Program-made: the position numbers and the translations under genes
Assembly: GCF_040807025.1 (NCBI RefSeq)
Contig: NC_090954.1
Coordinates: 15,703,501 to 15,767,500, forward strand
Length of the DNA: 64,000 bases
Source: Struthio camelus
Lineage: Eukaryota > Chordata > Aves > Struthioniformes > Struthionidae
Direction: 5' to 3'
In this document: one piece after another, positions 51,326 through 61,900 of the stretch
How the letters are laid out: the number at the start of each line of letters is the position of its first letter
How positions within the stretch are numbered: position 1 is the stretch's first letter
Notes under the pieces: model-generated
What the model was told of the DNA's origin: nothing
The model's database searches: none
Seen by the model: only the letters and a program-made list of their open reading frames with translations

Positions 51326-53924
51326 GTATGGCTTTTTAAAGGATAAGTTCTCAGTCGTCAGCTCGTTACGACCTTGTTCCTATTATAAGTTACAATATCT
51401 TGGTTTTAGACAGCTAAAGGTTAAGCTTCTTCCACTCGCTGTGATTGCACAAGAGCCAAAAAACGGCCTTGTCTTTTGGGATTTTAGCAGTGTTAGGACA
51501 ACTGTCCCCTCTGGAGGGGAGGAGGAAGAGGTCATCTATTTCAACGTGGAGACAGCTGTCGGCTTGGAAATGCAAGCAGTATTAATGAGTTAAATCAAGA
51601 CAGACTGTCTGGCCCATTACATGCATACAAGAACAGTTTTCAGTTGCTTCTTGTTTTACTGCTTGTTAAATCTATCTGTGAGGCTCATATAGATCAAGGG
51701 GCTGGATGTTATTTAGCACTTACTAATCTGGCAAAATCTGCAATACAAAGGAGTGCTCAGTATACCCTCATCTGTGGCATGCAGACCAGGGATTGTTGTT
51801 AATCTTCTAACTAGCCGTGGTTATTATACTATGATCAAGAACAAATACTTGTTTTCCTCTTTGTTTTCAGTATATTTTAGTACCTTCCTAAACCAAAAAG
51901 AGAAAGCTAGATGGAGTGAATGAGCAAATGGTGATTTTGAAAGACTGAATACAAAATAAGCTATAGAAAAAGGAATCTAATGGCTATGGAATAAAATAAG
52001 GGACTATTTTTGAAAATATTTTTGGCATAAGCCAATATGTACAACTCTTGAGATCCTAAAGGCTTCTGATCAAGGTGTTCTGGAGCCTAATAAACTACTA
52101 CTTCCTCCCTTAAAAAAACTGTTCTGCCAACCTGCTCTTTAAATGAATGAGGCAGAACTTGCAGTGCATAAAGGCCTCTTCATGTAGTGAAACAAAGGTA
52201 ACAACATCAGTGAATAAAAAAGACTCAGTTTTTCAGCATTTAAAAAAAAAAACATAGTTTTTTCTTAATGTGGACTGTTACCTACATGGCTTAATTTGCC
52301 ACATGTTGAACTGACAGATTAAAATCCTTCATCTTTGACAGTAACAGTATAAACTGATTTTTTTTTTATTTTTTTTTTTTAGGTACAGCCTAAACACTTG
52401 GGCTGTGTTGGACTCAGCTGTTTCTACTTGGCTGTGAAGGCAACGGAAGAAGAGAGAAACATTCCCTTAGCCACTGACTTAATTCGAATAAGCCAGTACA
52501 GATTCACTGTTTCTGATATGATGAGAATGGAGAAAATCATACTAGAGAAGCTCTCCTGGAAAGTCAAAGCCGTAACAGCCTTCCAGTTTCTACAACTCTA
52601 CCATTCACTCATTCATGAGAATTTAAGCTGCGAAAGGTAAAATATCTAAAACTGATTTTGCTATGACTGCAGATGATGAAGAAACCCGCCTAGAAAACAA
52701 AGTGGGGAAAATGACTCAAGTAATTGGCCCTTCTGTAAATAAATAGTCAAAATGAAGGAAAATTCTGCCCCGATGGTAAACATCACAAATGTGATTCTAT
52801 CTGTGGTTTAATATTATTTTAACTTAATGTGTTGTTTGCTTAAAGTTACCCAAGAGTACTGCGCTCTGAGCATAAAACCAGACTTGCTCAATAGTGGTGG
52901 TAGAATAAATCTCTCCTTAACGCTGTAGTAAGTAGTGCCTCATTGCACAGATTGCAAAATCTTCTGGCTTGGAAACAGGTTCCTTTTGCTAGCAAGCATT
53001 TGAAGTCCTTGTTAGCCAGCCTGTTTTGACGGTGCCACTTTCCTATGTAATACAACACTTGTTTTTGGCCTTAGGACTGCCAAAACCAAACACCTGTTTG
53101 GTTGAAACCCTAGAACTACTGGGACAAATGAGGCCCTTATTTAAGTAAAGAACATCCTGGCTACTTCTCTGAGTTCCCAGGGTGGAGCTGTCTTGATCAA
53201 GCTTGCTTTCTTGTGCTGCATTCACTCATCTGCTTTTATTATAGGAGAAAGTATCTTAATTTTGAGAGACTTGAGACCCAGCTTAAGGCATGTCACTGCA
53301 GGATCATGTTTTCTAAAGCCAAGGTAAATACGTGTCTTGGAAGCACAAAGATAATGAGACTACTGAAACTTAACAAATCGGTGTTCAAATATCATCACTT
53401 TTTCTGTCTCTCCAGCCTTCTGTCCTGGCACTGTCTATTATGGCACTAGAGATAGAAGAACAAAAACTACTGGAGTTGACAGAGGCATTGGAATTTCTGC
53501 AGATGCATTCCAAGGTGCGTATGGATTAAGTTTTAGTGGGGGAAGGAAGAAAAATACATGAAAGCACGTACTCACTGGGGAAGGGGTTGGTATATTGACA
53601 GAAAGGTTTCTTCTGTTTTTTCTTCAATTTGGCTTAGGATCTTTCCTGTTTTAGGTGAAGTACCTAAAAACGCTCATGTGAAATAAGCGTTTAATGAATT
53701 AATGATGTGTGGGATTCTGTTTTGCCGTTTAGATAAACAGCAGAGACTTGACCTTCTGGAAGGAACTGGTGTTGAAGTGCCTTACAGAATATTCCTCGAG
53801 CAAGTGTTCCAAACCAAACGTCCAGAAATTGAAATGGATTGTGTCTGGACGTACAGCACGGCAGCTTAAACATAGCTATTACAGAATAACACACCTTCCT
53901 ACAATTCCAGAGACCAGCTCATAA
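51062..53924 (+). CDS. CCNG1: cyclin G1, five coding exons, 295 aa
   Basis: Coding exons are 51062-51325, 52383-52636, 53245-53323, 53416-53514 and 53733-53924, giving 888 nt including the stop and a 295-residue product, the same length as human cyclin G1. All introns are GT-AG, with phases 0, 2, 0, 0. Diagnostic stretches are LRLIESAHDNGLRMTARLRD, the cyclin-box helix around SLTQFFGF..ETFSLAVN (residues 61-78), GCVGLSCFYLAVK, and the C-terminal WIVSGRTARQLKHSYYRITH. Cyclin G1 is an atypical cyclin induced by p53. It recruits PP2A B' subunits, acts on MDM2 in negative feedback on p53, and also binds GAK and CDK5. The start at 51062 directly follows the acceptor TTACAG and matches the family N terminus (MIE.L). 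The product ends PTIPETSS, slightly different from human. The gene is intact, with no frameshift. Confidence 0.98.
52383..52636 (+). CDS. CCNG1: CCNG1 exon 3, residues 89-173 (last codon split)
   Basis: The acceptor follows an almost pure T tract (TTTTTTTTTTTTAG|GTACAGCC). It starts VQPKHLGCVGL and ends ...NLSCE plus two bases of Arg (CGAAAG|GTAAAA). It carries the second half of the cyclin box. Confidence 0.97.
53245..53323 (+). CDS. CCNG1: CCNG1 exon 4
   Basis: Acceptor TTTATTATAG|GAGAAAG and donor GCCAAG|GTAAAT. The split codon completes Arg, followed by RKYLNFERLETQLKACHC and on to FSKAK. Confidence 0.97.
53416..53514 (+). CDS. CCNG1: CCNG1 exon 5
   Basis: Acceptor TCTCTCCAG|CCTTCTG and donor TCCAAG|GTGCGT. 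Thirty-three codons running PSVLALSIMALEIEEQK to MHSK. The intron before it (53324-53415) is only 92 bp. Confidence 0.97.
53733..53924 (+). CDS. CCNG1: CCNG1 exon 6, C terminus and stop
   Basis: The acceptor is GCCGTTTAG|ATAAAC. It encodes INSRDLTFWKELV to PETSS and ends with TAA at 53922-53924, followed at once by an in-frame TAG. The run TAATAG|GTAACT after the stop resembles a splice donor, so a 3' UTR intron is possible but unproven. Confidence 0.97.
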   Translation: MNSRDLTFWKELVLKCLTEYSSSKCSKPNVQKLKWIVSGRTARQLKHSYYRITHLPTIPETSS

Positions 53925-54665
53925 TAGGTAACTGTAAAATCAACTTCTGATAACGTAGAAGCAATTAGCTGTTAACAACCTCAAAATGTCCTATGCTATA
54001 TGGATGGATAACCTGTTGAAGATTTGTGTGACATAAACCTAGTAGGCCTGTCGCAGAGACTGATCTGTTTTTGCAGTCATGCTTGAGCCAGTGCTTGTAC
54101 CTACAGAACCACCAACCTAATATGTTAACGTCTATGATCTTTTGGTGTCTTGTGAGACCAGAACTGTGTTCTACAGACATTGGGGCCTCATTCAAACTAA
54201 AGCATGGGATAAAACTAGTACAAAGGCAAAGGATAAACTTAGCTTGCACCTACCCTGAGGAGAATTGTTTAAGAAGAAGCAGTTAGCTACTAGAATGTGC
54301 ATCTTTTAAACAGTTCAAGTGAACTATTAGAAGGAAGACAGTTTTCTACAGTTCTACTTGTTTAACTGTCCATATAGTAAACTACAGAAACTGTAATTCA
54401 ATTATTTGTATTACTGTTTTTTAACTCTGTAGAAATCATGAACTACTTCCATATCTAGACTTTTAATTCCAAAGGCTATTTTCTGTAACAGCTGTTGACT
54501 TCCTGTATTAAAACCTGGTGCTTTACGTGGCTCTTTTAGAAAGCCCTTCGATTGAGTGTGGTATTTATTTTATAGGACTACAATAAAATGAAGAGATGAC
54601 CATCCTGTGGCCTAGTTTACAAACTGCTGAAGATTTGAGAAATAAAGTCTGAAACATGATCTTAA
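53925..54665 (+). other. CCNG1: CCNG1 3' UTR (minimum extent)
   Basis: AT-rich, noncoding sequence from the stop to just beyond the second polyA signal. It contains a single ATTTA element at about 54562. I found no CACTCC, the seed complement of miR-122, a described regulator of mammalian CCNG1. A longer 3' UTR is possible because another AATAAA occurs near 56152. Confidence 0.65.
54582..54646 (+). terminator. CCNG1: CCNG1 polyadenylation signals
   Basis: Canonical AATAAA hexamers at 54582-54587 and 54641-54646, about 660 and 720 bases after the stop. The second is followed by a TG-containing segment. Either may be used. Confidence 0.65.
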
Positions 54666-57600
54666 TGAAGAACTCAACTCATGAAAAGAATATACAACGC
54701 TTCAGACTAAAGATCCTTTGGGCAAATACATTCTTTTCATGATGATTACAACAATGAATATTCAGTGTCAGTTTTTAGTTTTATTTGCTAGAATGTTTAC
54801 TATTCAAACAGCGAAGCACCACACTACTGATACATAGAATGTTAACACCTTATAATTTGTAGAGCAGCTTGTGTAGTCTAACCTTGGTTGACTGTAACTG
54901 CAGGTGCTGAATTAGGTATTTAAGTTCAAAAATTTGACTGAGTTTCGTGAGAGTATACAACATTAGGAAAACATAATGTGCAGTAGCACAGTGCTGCAGT
55001 GTCTCAAGCAAACTAAAGACCATCCTGCTCAGTACTGGTGAGAGTAACAAATACATGTCAGTCCACCTGACATGCTGATCACGTGGTGTCACGTGGCTTT
55101 GTGTTCCTTCTGGGCAGGGCACTGGCCTTAAATGTAGATACCACACAGCCTCGTTGTTAGTGTGTATCTGCTGTGTATCTCAACTAATTTGAGTAGAAGA
55201 GATGAACCTTACTTCATTGCGTTGTAAAAGCAAGTAGCTGACACTGCATTAATAACTTTGATATTCTGTTAAGAAGCGTAGCTTACTGAGACTGGGAATG
55301 ATATGAGTATAGAAATTTCATGATACATAACAAAGGCCGAGGGGAAAGCACTGAGACAACTGCCTCACATGCGAAACCAGTTTTCCAAGGTTCAACTGTA
55401 CAAGAAGAGGTAAGTGCAGATGCTGAACAGGTGCATTTTTATATGCCCAGTAAGAGTGGGGCCGTCTTCCCCATACTGGCCCATAGGTAGGAGTGATTTT
55501 GTTGAGAAACACTGAAGGTTGCTTTAACTGTTCTCTTTAATGGTAAGCTTCATAAAATATAACTGCTTTTTCTGAAGACTAGGTCAGTACTCGAGGAGAA
55601 TCATAGTTCTGGTGCTAACATGAAAGGGTTGAGAACGTGTTACAGTACGTAAGAGGGATAGTTGTGTTGGGGGAATGTTGCTGATGACTTCTTGACTTCT
55701 ACGTCACTGTGAAACAGCGGCTATTAGTTGTAGCCTGTTAATAACTGATGGCCATATGAACTGACTTAGCAGAGAATGAGATCCGAATGTTCTGAATACA
55801 GCGTGTGCCTAGACGTTAGCCTACAAACCTGTCTTGTTTACAGTAATAGCTGATAGGTAAATCACGTTCCTTGCCTATCTCAAACAAACTGTAGTTAAAC
55901 ATTTCACAAAAGATTTCATACCAAAGCTCTATACTGGACAAATCATAATTTCCCTTGAACTCATGGGAAAGAATGCACTGTGTGGTAGCTGATTGGGTCA
56001 TGCATCTTGCCAGCGCTGTCTGCACGCTGTGCTGACCTATGAAAAACATACAAGCGATTCATACAAAGAGGCGGTCAGCTTACTGGGAGAAATGGATAAA
56101 GATGCAACGTGCAATTTTAATGCCTCAGTATTTAAGAGATGTACCTTTCAATAAAACATATTGAAATGTGGTTAATTGAGTCACTTTTTTCTAATTGGTT
56201 GTGAAACATCTTCGTAGGATGCCTACAGCTGAACAGTACCTGAAAGAAACTTGCATACAGGAGGTAAGAGATTACAGAGAACTTCATTTATTTAAAGAGG
56301 CTCAATAGGGAAGGCTGGAGAACCAACAGGTAAGACTCAAGTGTTTGATAAAGATTATTTCTTCTTGGCCCGCCCATCGTTGCTCCAAATTCTTTGAAAG
56401 ACAAAAGCACCTAAACTGAAAGAAGATAAGGTACCTGTAGCTCTGACTGTTCCATGTAGACTTTGGCTTTGTTAAATTATTTTTCCAGTAATAACTATCA
56501 ACTTTCTGTACCTTACAGTAGATACATGGTCGATGCTTGCTTATTAGTAGTCTGGCACCCAAATTTCTAATCCCAAGATTTTTGCTCTGATCTGAGCATC
56601 CCAGTTTGATTATAAGTTTAGCTATACGTTTCTGTGCCTCACAAAATGACTCGGAACAGGCATGGTCCTTTTGCTAAACAGATCACAGAACAGTGATATT
56701 ACTCCGTGCTGATCTTGAACCGGAGGCAAGAAAAATTGTGACTAGGCTGTCCTCCACTCATTTACATAGCACAGTAGCACTAAAATATGAGTGGACAGGG
56801 CTATTCCCTATAGAGGGGATTGCTTTCAGTTCTGTAACAGATAGCCAAATATATACATTTATCAAACTCCTGTTACTCTTTGCCTATGAAACAAGAGCTG
56901 GAATCCCACTGAGATTGTTGTGATTGGTAAAGTACATACTGAGAACTGAATAGATACTGATTAAGGAAAATGACAGCATTATTGCTATTATCCTTTCCAC
57001 CTAGATTTTTTCCACAGCTAGAGGTCTGTAACCTAGAGTGGAGAAGAGCAGTAGTTAACTAAGTGGCTTAAACTTTTCCTCTTAAAACAACTCAGAGCAG
57101 TGCTGCCTGAATACAGACTTCATACAGAATAACGTTAGCATGAAAGTTATCCTACAGCTAAGTCGGAAAATAGGGGAATAAAGTTTAGCTTTGAAAGTAC
57201 ATACAGTAAAATCGACAATTCATACAGTGAAGTGTCAGATGTCCTTCTAATACGCGTCTTCTGCTTGCAGCAGTTTAGTGTAAAACCTTTCTGTGCAAAC
57301 CAACTTGTATAATGTAGAACACTGTTTCACTGAACACTACTTAAGTATTTTAATGCTTTTCTATCTTCCTCCTGTCTTAATTTTTACTTTTGCAGCTGTC
57401 TTGTTCACTTAACCACAGCATCTACCTTCTCAACTAAGATCTTAGTGAAGATACAAAACCTCATAGCCATAAATCAGCGTTTGGTACCAGGCTATATTTT
57501 CCTTTTGATAAGAAGTTCTCTACAACTCAAACATATTTTCTGGACATACCTTACAGCCTGGAAAGATGACGTGTAGAAGGTGTACAGCTGAGTGCAGGAG

Positions 57601-58378
57601 TGCTTTGCTGATGCAATCAAAGAGTGCTGGACATGATTAAAATAGAAGCAGTCCTCCCCACCTGTTGTTTTATTTTTGTCATATGCAACTGAAATAATGA
57701 TGCAGTTTTAAAATAAGGCTCAGCGATACAATGGCAGTTTCTGGCAGTTTATCTTCATTGAAGAGACTTTTGCTCAGGGCTTAACTGTGGGCAGTAGTTT
57801 CAGTACTGTATTTTCAGAACACAATGGGATTCAGTAATAATGCTTTCTTCTTCTGTCAGTCTATTTAATAGACACGGCATTAGCCCTTCATAACGCTGTT
57901 GTTGGACTGGTTCTCAATTGCATCTTTAAGAATGAGCAGAAAATCTGAAAGCATAATTTCCCCATACAAAATACTAAATCATGCAATAGCCAAGTATAAA
58001 ATTTGGCTCTTAAATTTAAAATTATATTTACAGAAGTCTAGAACTCTATAATCTTAGATACCTAATAGGCAACTTACACTATATGTTGGTCATGAAGAGA
58101 CTTAAGATACCATTTCCTACTTTGTGACTTATCCTTCTTCAGTAGCTTCTTCAAGTATTCTGTCTCTTCAAAAATCATTAAATACTCCTCTCGCTTCCAA
58201 ATTTAAAATATCTATAGTGAAAGGACGTAACGCGTTACACACAATTATTTGTATGCAGACTTGCACCTGACCTCTGTCTTCTGGTATCATTTACCTAGTA
58301 GCTAGGATTAAACATTAGTCCTGTAATTGACAATGCAATGGATTGTAAACCCTTATTTCCTGCAACGCGCTTTAGTTT
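54666..58378. other. intergenic gap between convergent CCNG1 and NUDCD2
   Basis: No exon or RNA gene was recognised. It contains two CACGTG E-boxes 10 bp apart (55080-55085 and 55090-55095) and only short, featureless open frames. Part of it may be unrecognised 3' UTR of either gene. Confidence 0.6.
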
Positions 58379-58379
58379 C

Positions 58380-58385
58380 TTTATT
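58380..58385 (-). terminator. NUDCD2: candidate NUDCD2 polyadenylation signal
   Basis: TTTATT on the plus strand is AATAAA on the minus strand, about 505 bases after the NUDCD2 stop. It is the nearest canonical hexamer I found; an alternative lies at 57669-57674. Confidence 0.45.
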
Positions 58386-58890
58386 CAAATCACTATTTTA
58401 GAATGAAATTTACAAACTCTTACAGGACTGCTAATCAGAAGTGTAACTATAGCCTTCCTAAAATCCTTCCTGTTGCAAGAAAAATGTTAAGTATCTTGCT
58501 TCTAGGATCTGTTCGTCAAAAGTTAGTAAGGTAACGTTCTTGCATAAAGACAAACGGTATATTTGTTACTTACTAGTTTAATATGGGGTAAGAAAAGAAA
58601 GATACTCTGCTTAAAGGTGGTGGCGTGTGTTTTTTTGTGTGTGTGTGTTTTTTTTTTTTTAAGACTACACCTTTTGGGGTATTTTGTCCTCAGTATTAGA
58701 ACATTATCACAGCTTAAAATCAGCTGCTACCACTTTTTCTTGATTCTACTGGAAGAGATCTTCTTTCTCTCATAGAAATAAGTAATTGCCAACATTCTGC
58801 CAAATAGATCACGGAAGTCTTCACCAGTTACGCATTCCAGTCCTTAAGTGCGTTGTATTATCCCTCTCAAGGGACACAGGGGAAAACAGT

Positions 58891-58974
58891 TTACTTTTCA
58901 AGACTAGAGAAGTCTGGTCCTCCTTTGCTGTAATTTCCAGAAATTTCTGCCCCACTGAAGTCAAATCCAGGGTT
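58891..58974 (-). CDS. NUDCD2: NUDCD2 exon 4, C terminus and stop
   Basis: Acceptor CCATCAG|AACCCTGG. Encodes NPGFDFSGAEISGNYSKGG to SLEK and TAA. Confidence 0.97.
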   Translation of the reverse strand, partial: NPGFDFSGAEISGNYSKGGPDFSSLEK

Positions 58975-61900
58975 CTGATGGACGTAAAAGAAAAATTTAG
59001 TATACAGATTATACTTAATACAAGCGTATAAACCAACGTTTCTGTTAACTTTCTGTGATTCTAACAAGGACATATAACTATCAGCTTGCTACACAATTCA
59101 AAGCTGTCACCGCACTGAAATTCCGCTTGGAGAATGCATCAACAAATAAACCTTGAATTGTCACAGTTGCGTTGCCCACTGCCCAAGTGACTTTATAATG
59201 CCATCCTCAGTTTGTCAGATCTCCCAGTAAAGAAATATTAACAAATGTTGGAGTAAGCTTTCTGACTTTTGGTGTCCCTTTAAATTACTATCTGAAAGCA
59301 TAAGTACCTGCTGTGCTGGATAGCGATTAAAATAAAAACAGTGCTCTTTTTAGCTAAGAGTAATGTGCTGATTCAGCTGTTAACTAATTAGCTGTACTTC
59401 CACAAGTCTGCAAAAACAAACAGAGACAGCTGACTGCTAAAGGTGTATGAAAATGGTTAAAATCAATTTTAGTAAAAGGGCAAGGAAAATATTTGCCAGC
59501 TCTCCATCATCTGATATTATATGTAAATATAGTCATGAGAGCTTGATGTTAGCTGTATTTAAAACAAACTTCTAAACTATAATCTTAGAGAATAAGAGAA
59601 ATCGTACGTACCCTAACTTAAATGAAAAGTTGTTGAAAAGAATTATGCATCAAACACTAAAACATTTTTTTCCTTTTCCCCAAAACTAACCTTAACTTCT
59701 CACCAAACATTCAGACAGAACAGCAAGTTCTTAAAAGTACTCTGATAAAGCCTAATGAAAATTCTATACATTAAAGTATGAAAGTATTAATTAATACTTT
59801 AATTAATTAGTATTGCATTAAAGTATTTGTTTCCAGGATCTTGCTACTGGACAGCAAAATAATTTTGCTCAGCTTTCACAGTCCTGACCCATGTGTGCAA
59901 ATGCAAAATACAAGCAGTAATCAGTCCTCTGACTTGCCTCTCTTTGGAATCGCTCCAGCGTGAGTTTCCTTTGCATCTGGTCCTGTACCCAAGGATCAGC
60001 AGCGTATTCATTTTCTAACAGCGACGTCCAACAATTTCCAGCATCGCGGTTTGTCTTTGTTAGAACAATTCGTATCAATTTCCTGTCCTCTATTGATTGA
60101 AGAGAGCCACAGAAAACAACCATTAGACGCTGTCCCGTGTGCTACTTTTTTTTGTTGTTTTGCTGAGTTCACCATTAACATGTTGAAGCATGGAATTTTT
60201 TGCTGAAGTGATTTAAATTCTTAACACTGATGCCAACAGGGCTATTAGTAAATAATAACAACAACAAGAAATGGAAAAGCTCAAGCAGAGACAACCTTAT
60301 GCAGCCATTCCCGCGCTTCTGGCCTTTAAAATGTTGAAGCTGTTCTGGGAGGTTAAAACGCAGTTCATAAGAACTTCTGTTTCAAACATAAACTAACTTC
60401 TTCGAGGGGTTCACATGTGAGAAGAGATTTAACCTATTAATACATACAGCTCTGCTAAGGCAATAATTACAGATTTGAAGTCAGGCTGACAGCTTTACAG
60501 AATGTTATTACCAGTAAAAGTCAGAAGTAAGTTTAAGTGACTTATGGAGGTATAATCATCTTTTTTTTTTTAAAATGTAGACAGTACTCTTATGAACAAT
60601 GGCTATACTGAAAGAACATCTCGGAGTTATCACGTAGAATGTTTTAGCGCTAACTGAATAAATGCAGCATGATATGGTGCATTTTGAAGGTTATTCACGT
60701 ACTGGGAAAGAGTGGGCTTCACACTTCTAATATTCATGATTAAGACAACAAATCGTTCATCAATGTTGATACTAGCCAGAAAACAAAACCATCCTAGGAA
60801 AACATTAAGTGAGAAGCACAGTTTACATAATTTTTTTTATTAAAACTGAACACTTCACAATATTTGTGATGCAATGATCAGAGAAGTTTTTTTCTCTTTA
60901 TCTGTAGTTAGGTACCTTAGCCTGATTTTTATACCACTTGTTGATTCTTTAGGATTGTAGGTTTTGTCACCTATCCCAAAACATAAGGCTTGAGAGGAAG
61001 AGGAGAGAATACAGAAAAGTAACAATGACAGAGAGACCTGAATCACATAACTGCACCTGTTTAATTTTTAGGAGAGTTTATTAAAAACTTCTCACCATTC
61101 GCTTGCTAAAAACTTAATGTTTATTCTAAGGAAAGTTTGTAATCCCTTGAATACTGTCTTCCCAGATCTGGCATTTCTCCATTAATCTTAATCGCTAAAT
61201 TTTTTGCGCTACCTATGCTTAAAATCACATATCACATAAAAAAGATAGAAAATTAATATCTAATCCTGATTATCTCATCAACTGAATTTACATCTCCTTA
61301 GTCTGGCAGTAATTACGGCCTATTTTACACTACATATGGAGAATCAGAACCTGACCAAAATCAGAAAATAAATAATCTTTCCTGTAAAAAAAAAAAAAAA
61401 AAAACCACCTCTACTTTCCTGTATCATATTTGGAAAACAACTGCTGCCTTTCAAAATGTCACTTTGGAAACAGATCATTACCTAATGTCCACGTTCCTTC
61501 ATCAGCTATTGTGGAGTCAAAAAGTTTACCCTGCAAAAGACATTTACAATATTACATAACAGGAAAACCTGTTTAGTATCCAGTTTCTGTGAAATTGCAA
61601 AGTGTTACTCCCAGCTTGCATTCTTCCACTCTACTGAAAAGGGCAATCTGGCCCCACAAATCTACACTTGCACCTAGACTAGCAAATAATTATTTTGTTA
61701 CACAACAAAAATATTAGAAAATAAGTGTTTAATGCAATAAAAATACCTGTCACTGTTTCAGTATCTCCATTCAATGAAAGGGGCTGTGTTCTCAGGGGGG
61801 AATGCCATTTTTAATTGCCTTGCCATCAGAATTCCAGTGTCTGCTAAGGGCCATGCCCACCTATGGCGCAATGTAAATACATTATGATACAAAGAATTTA

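Noticed and set aside
52398-52640. Alternative CCNG1 start at an internal Met
   Set aside because: It is simply an internal codon of exon 3; the exon opens at 52383 after a clear acceptor.
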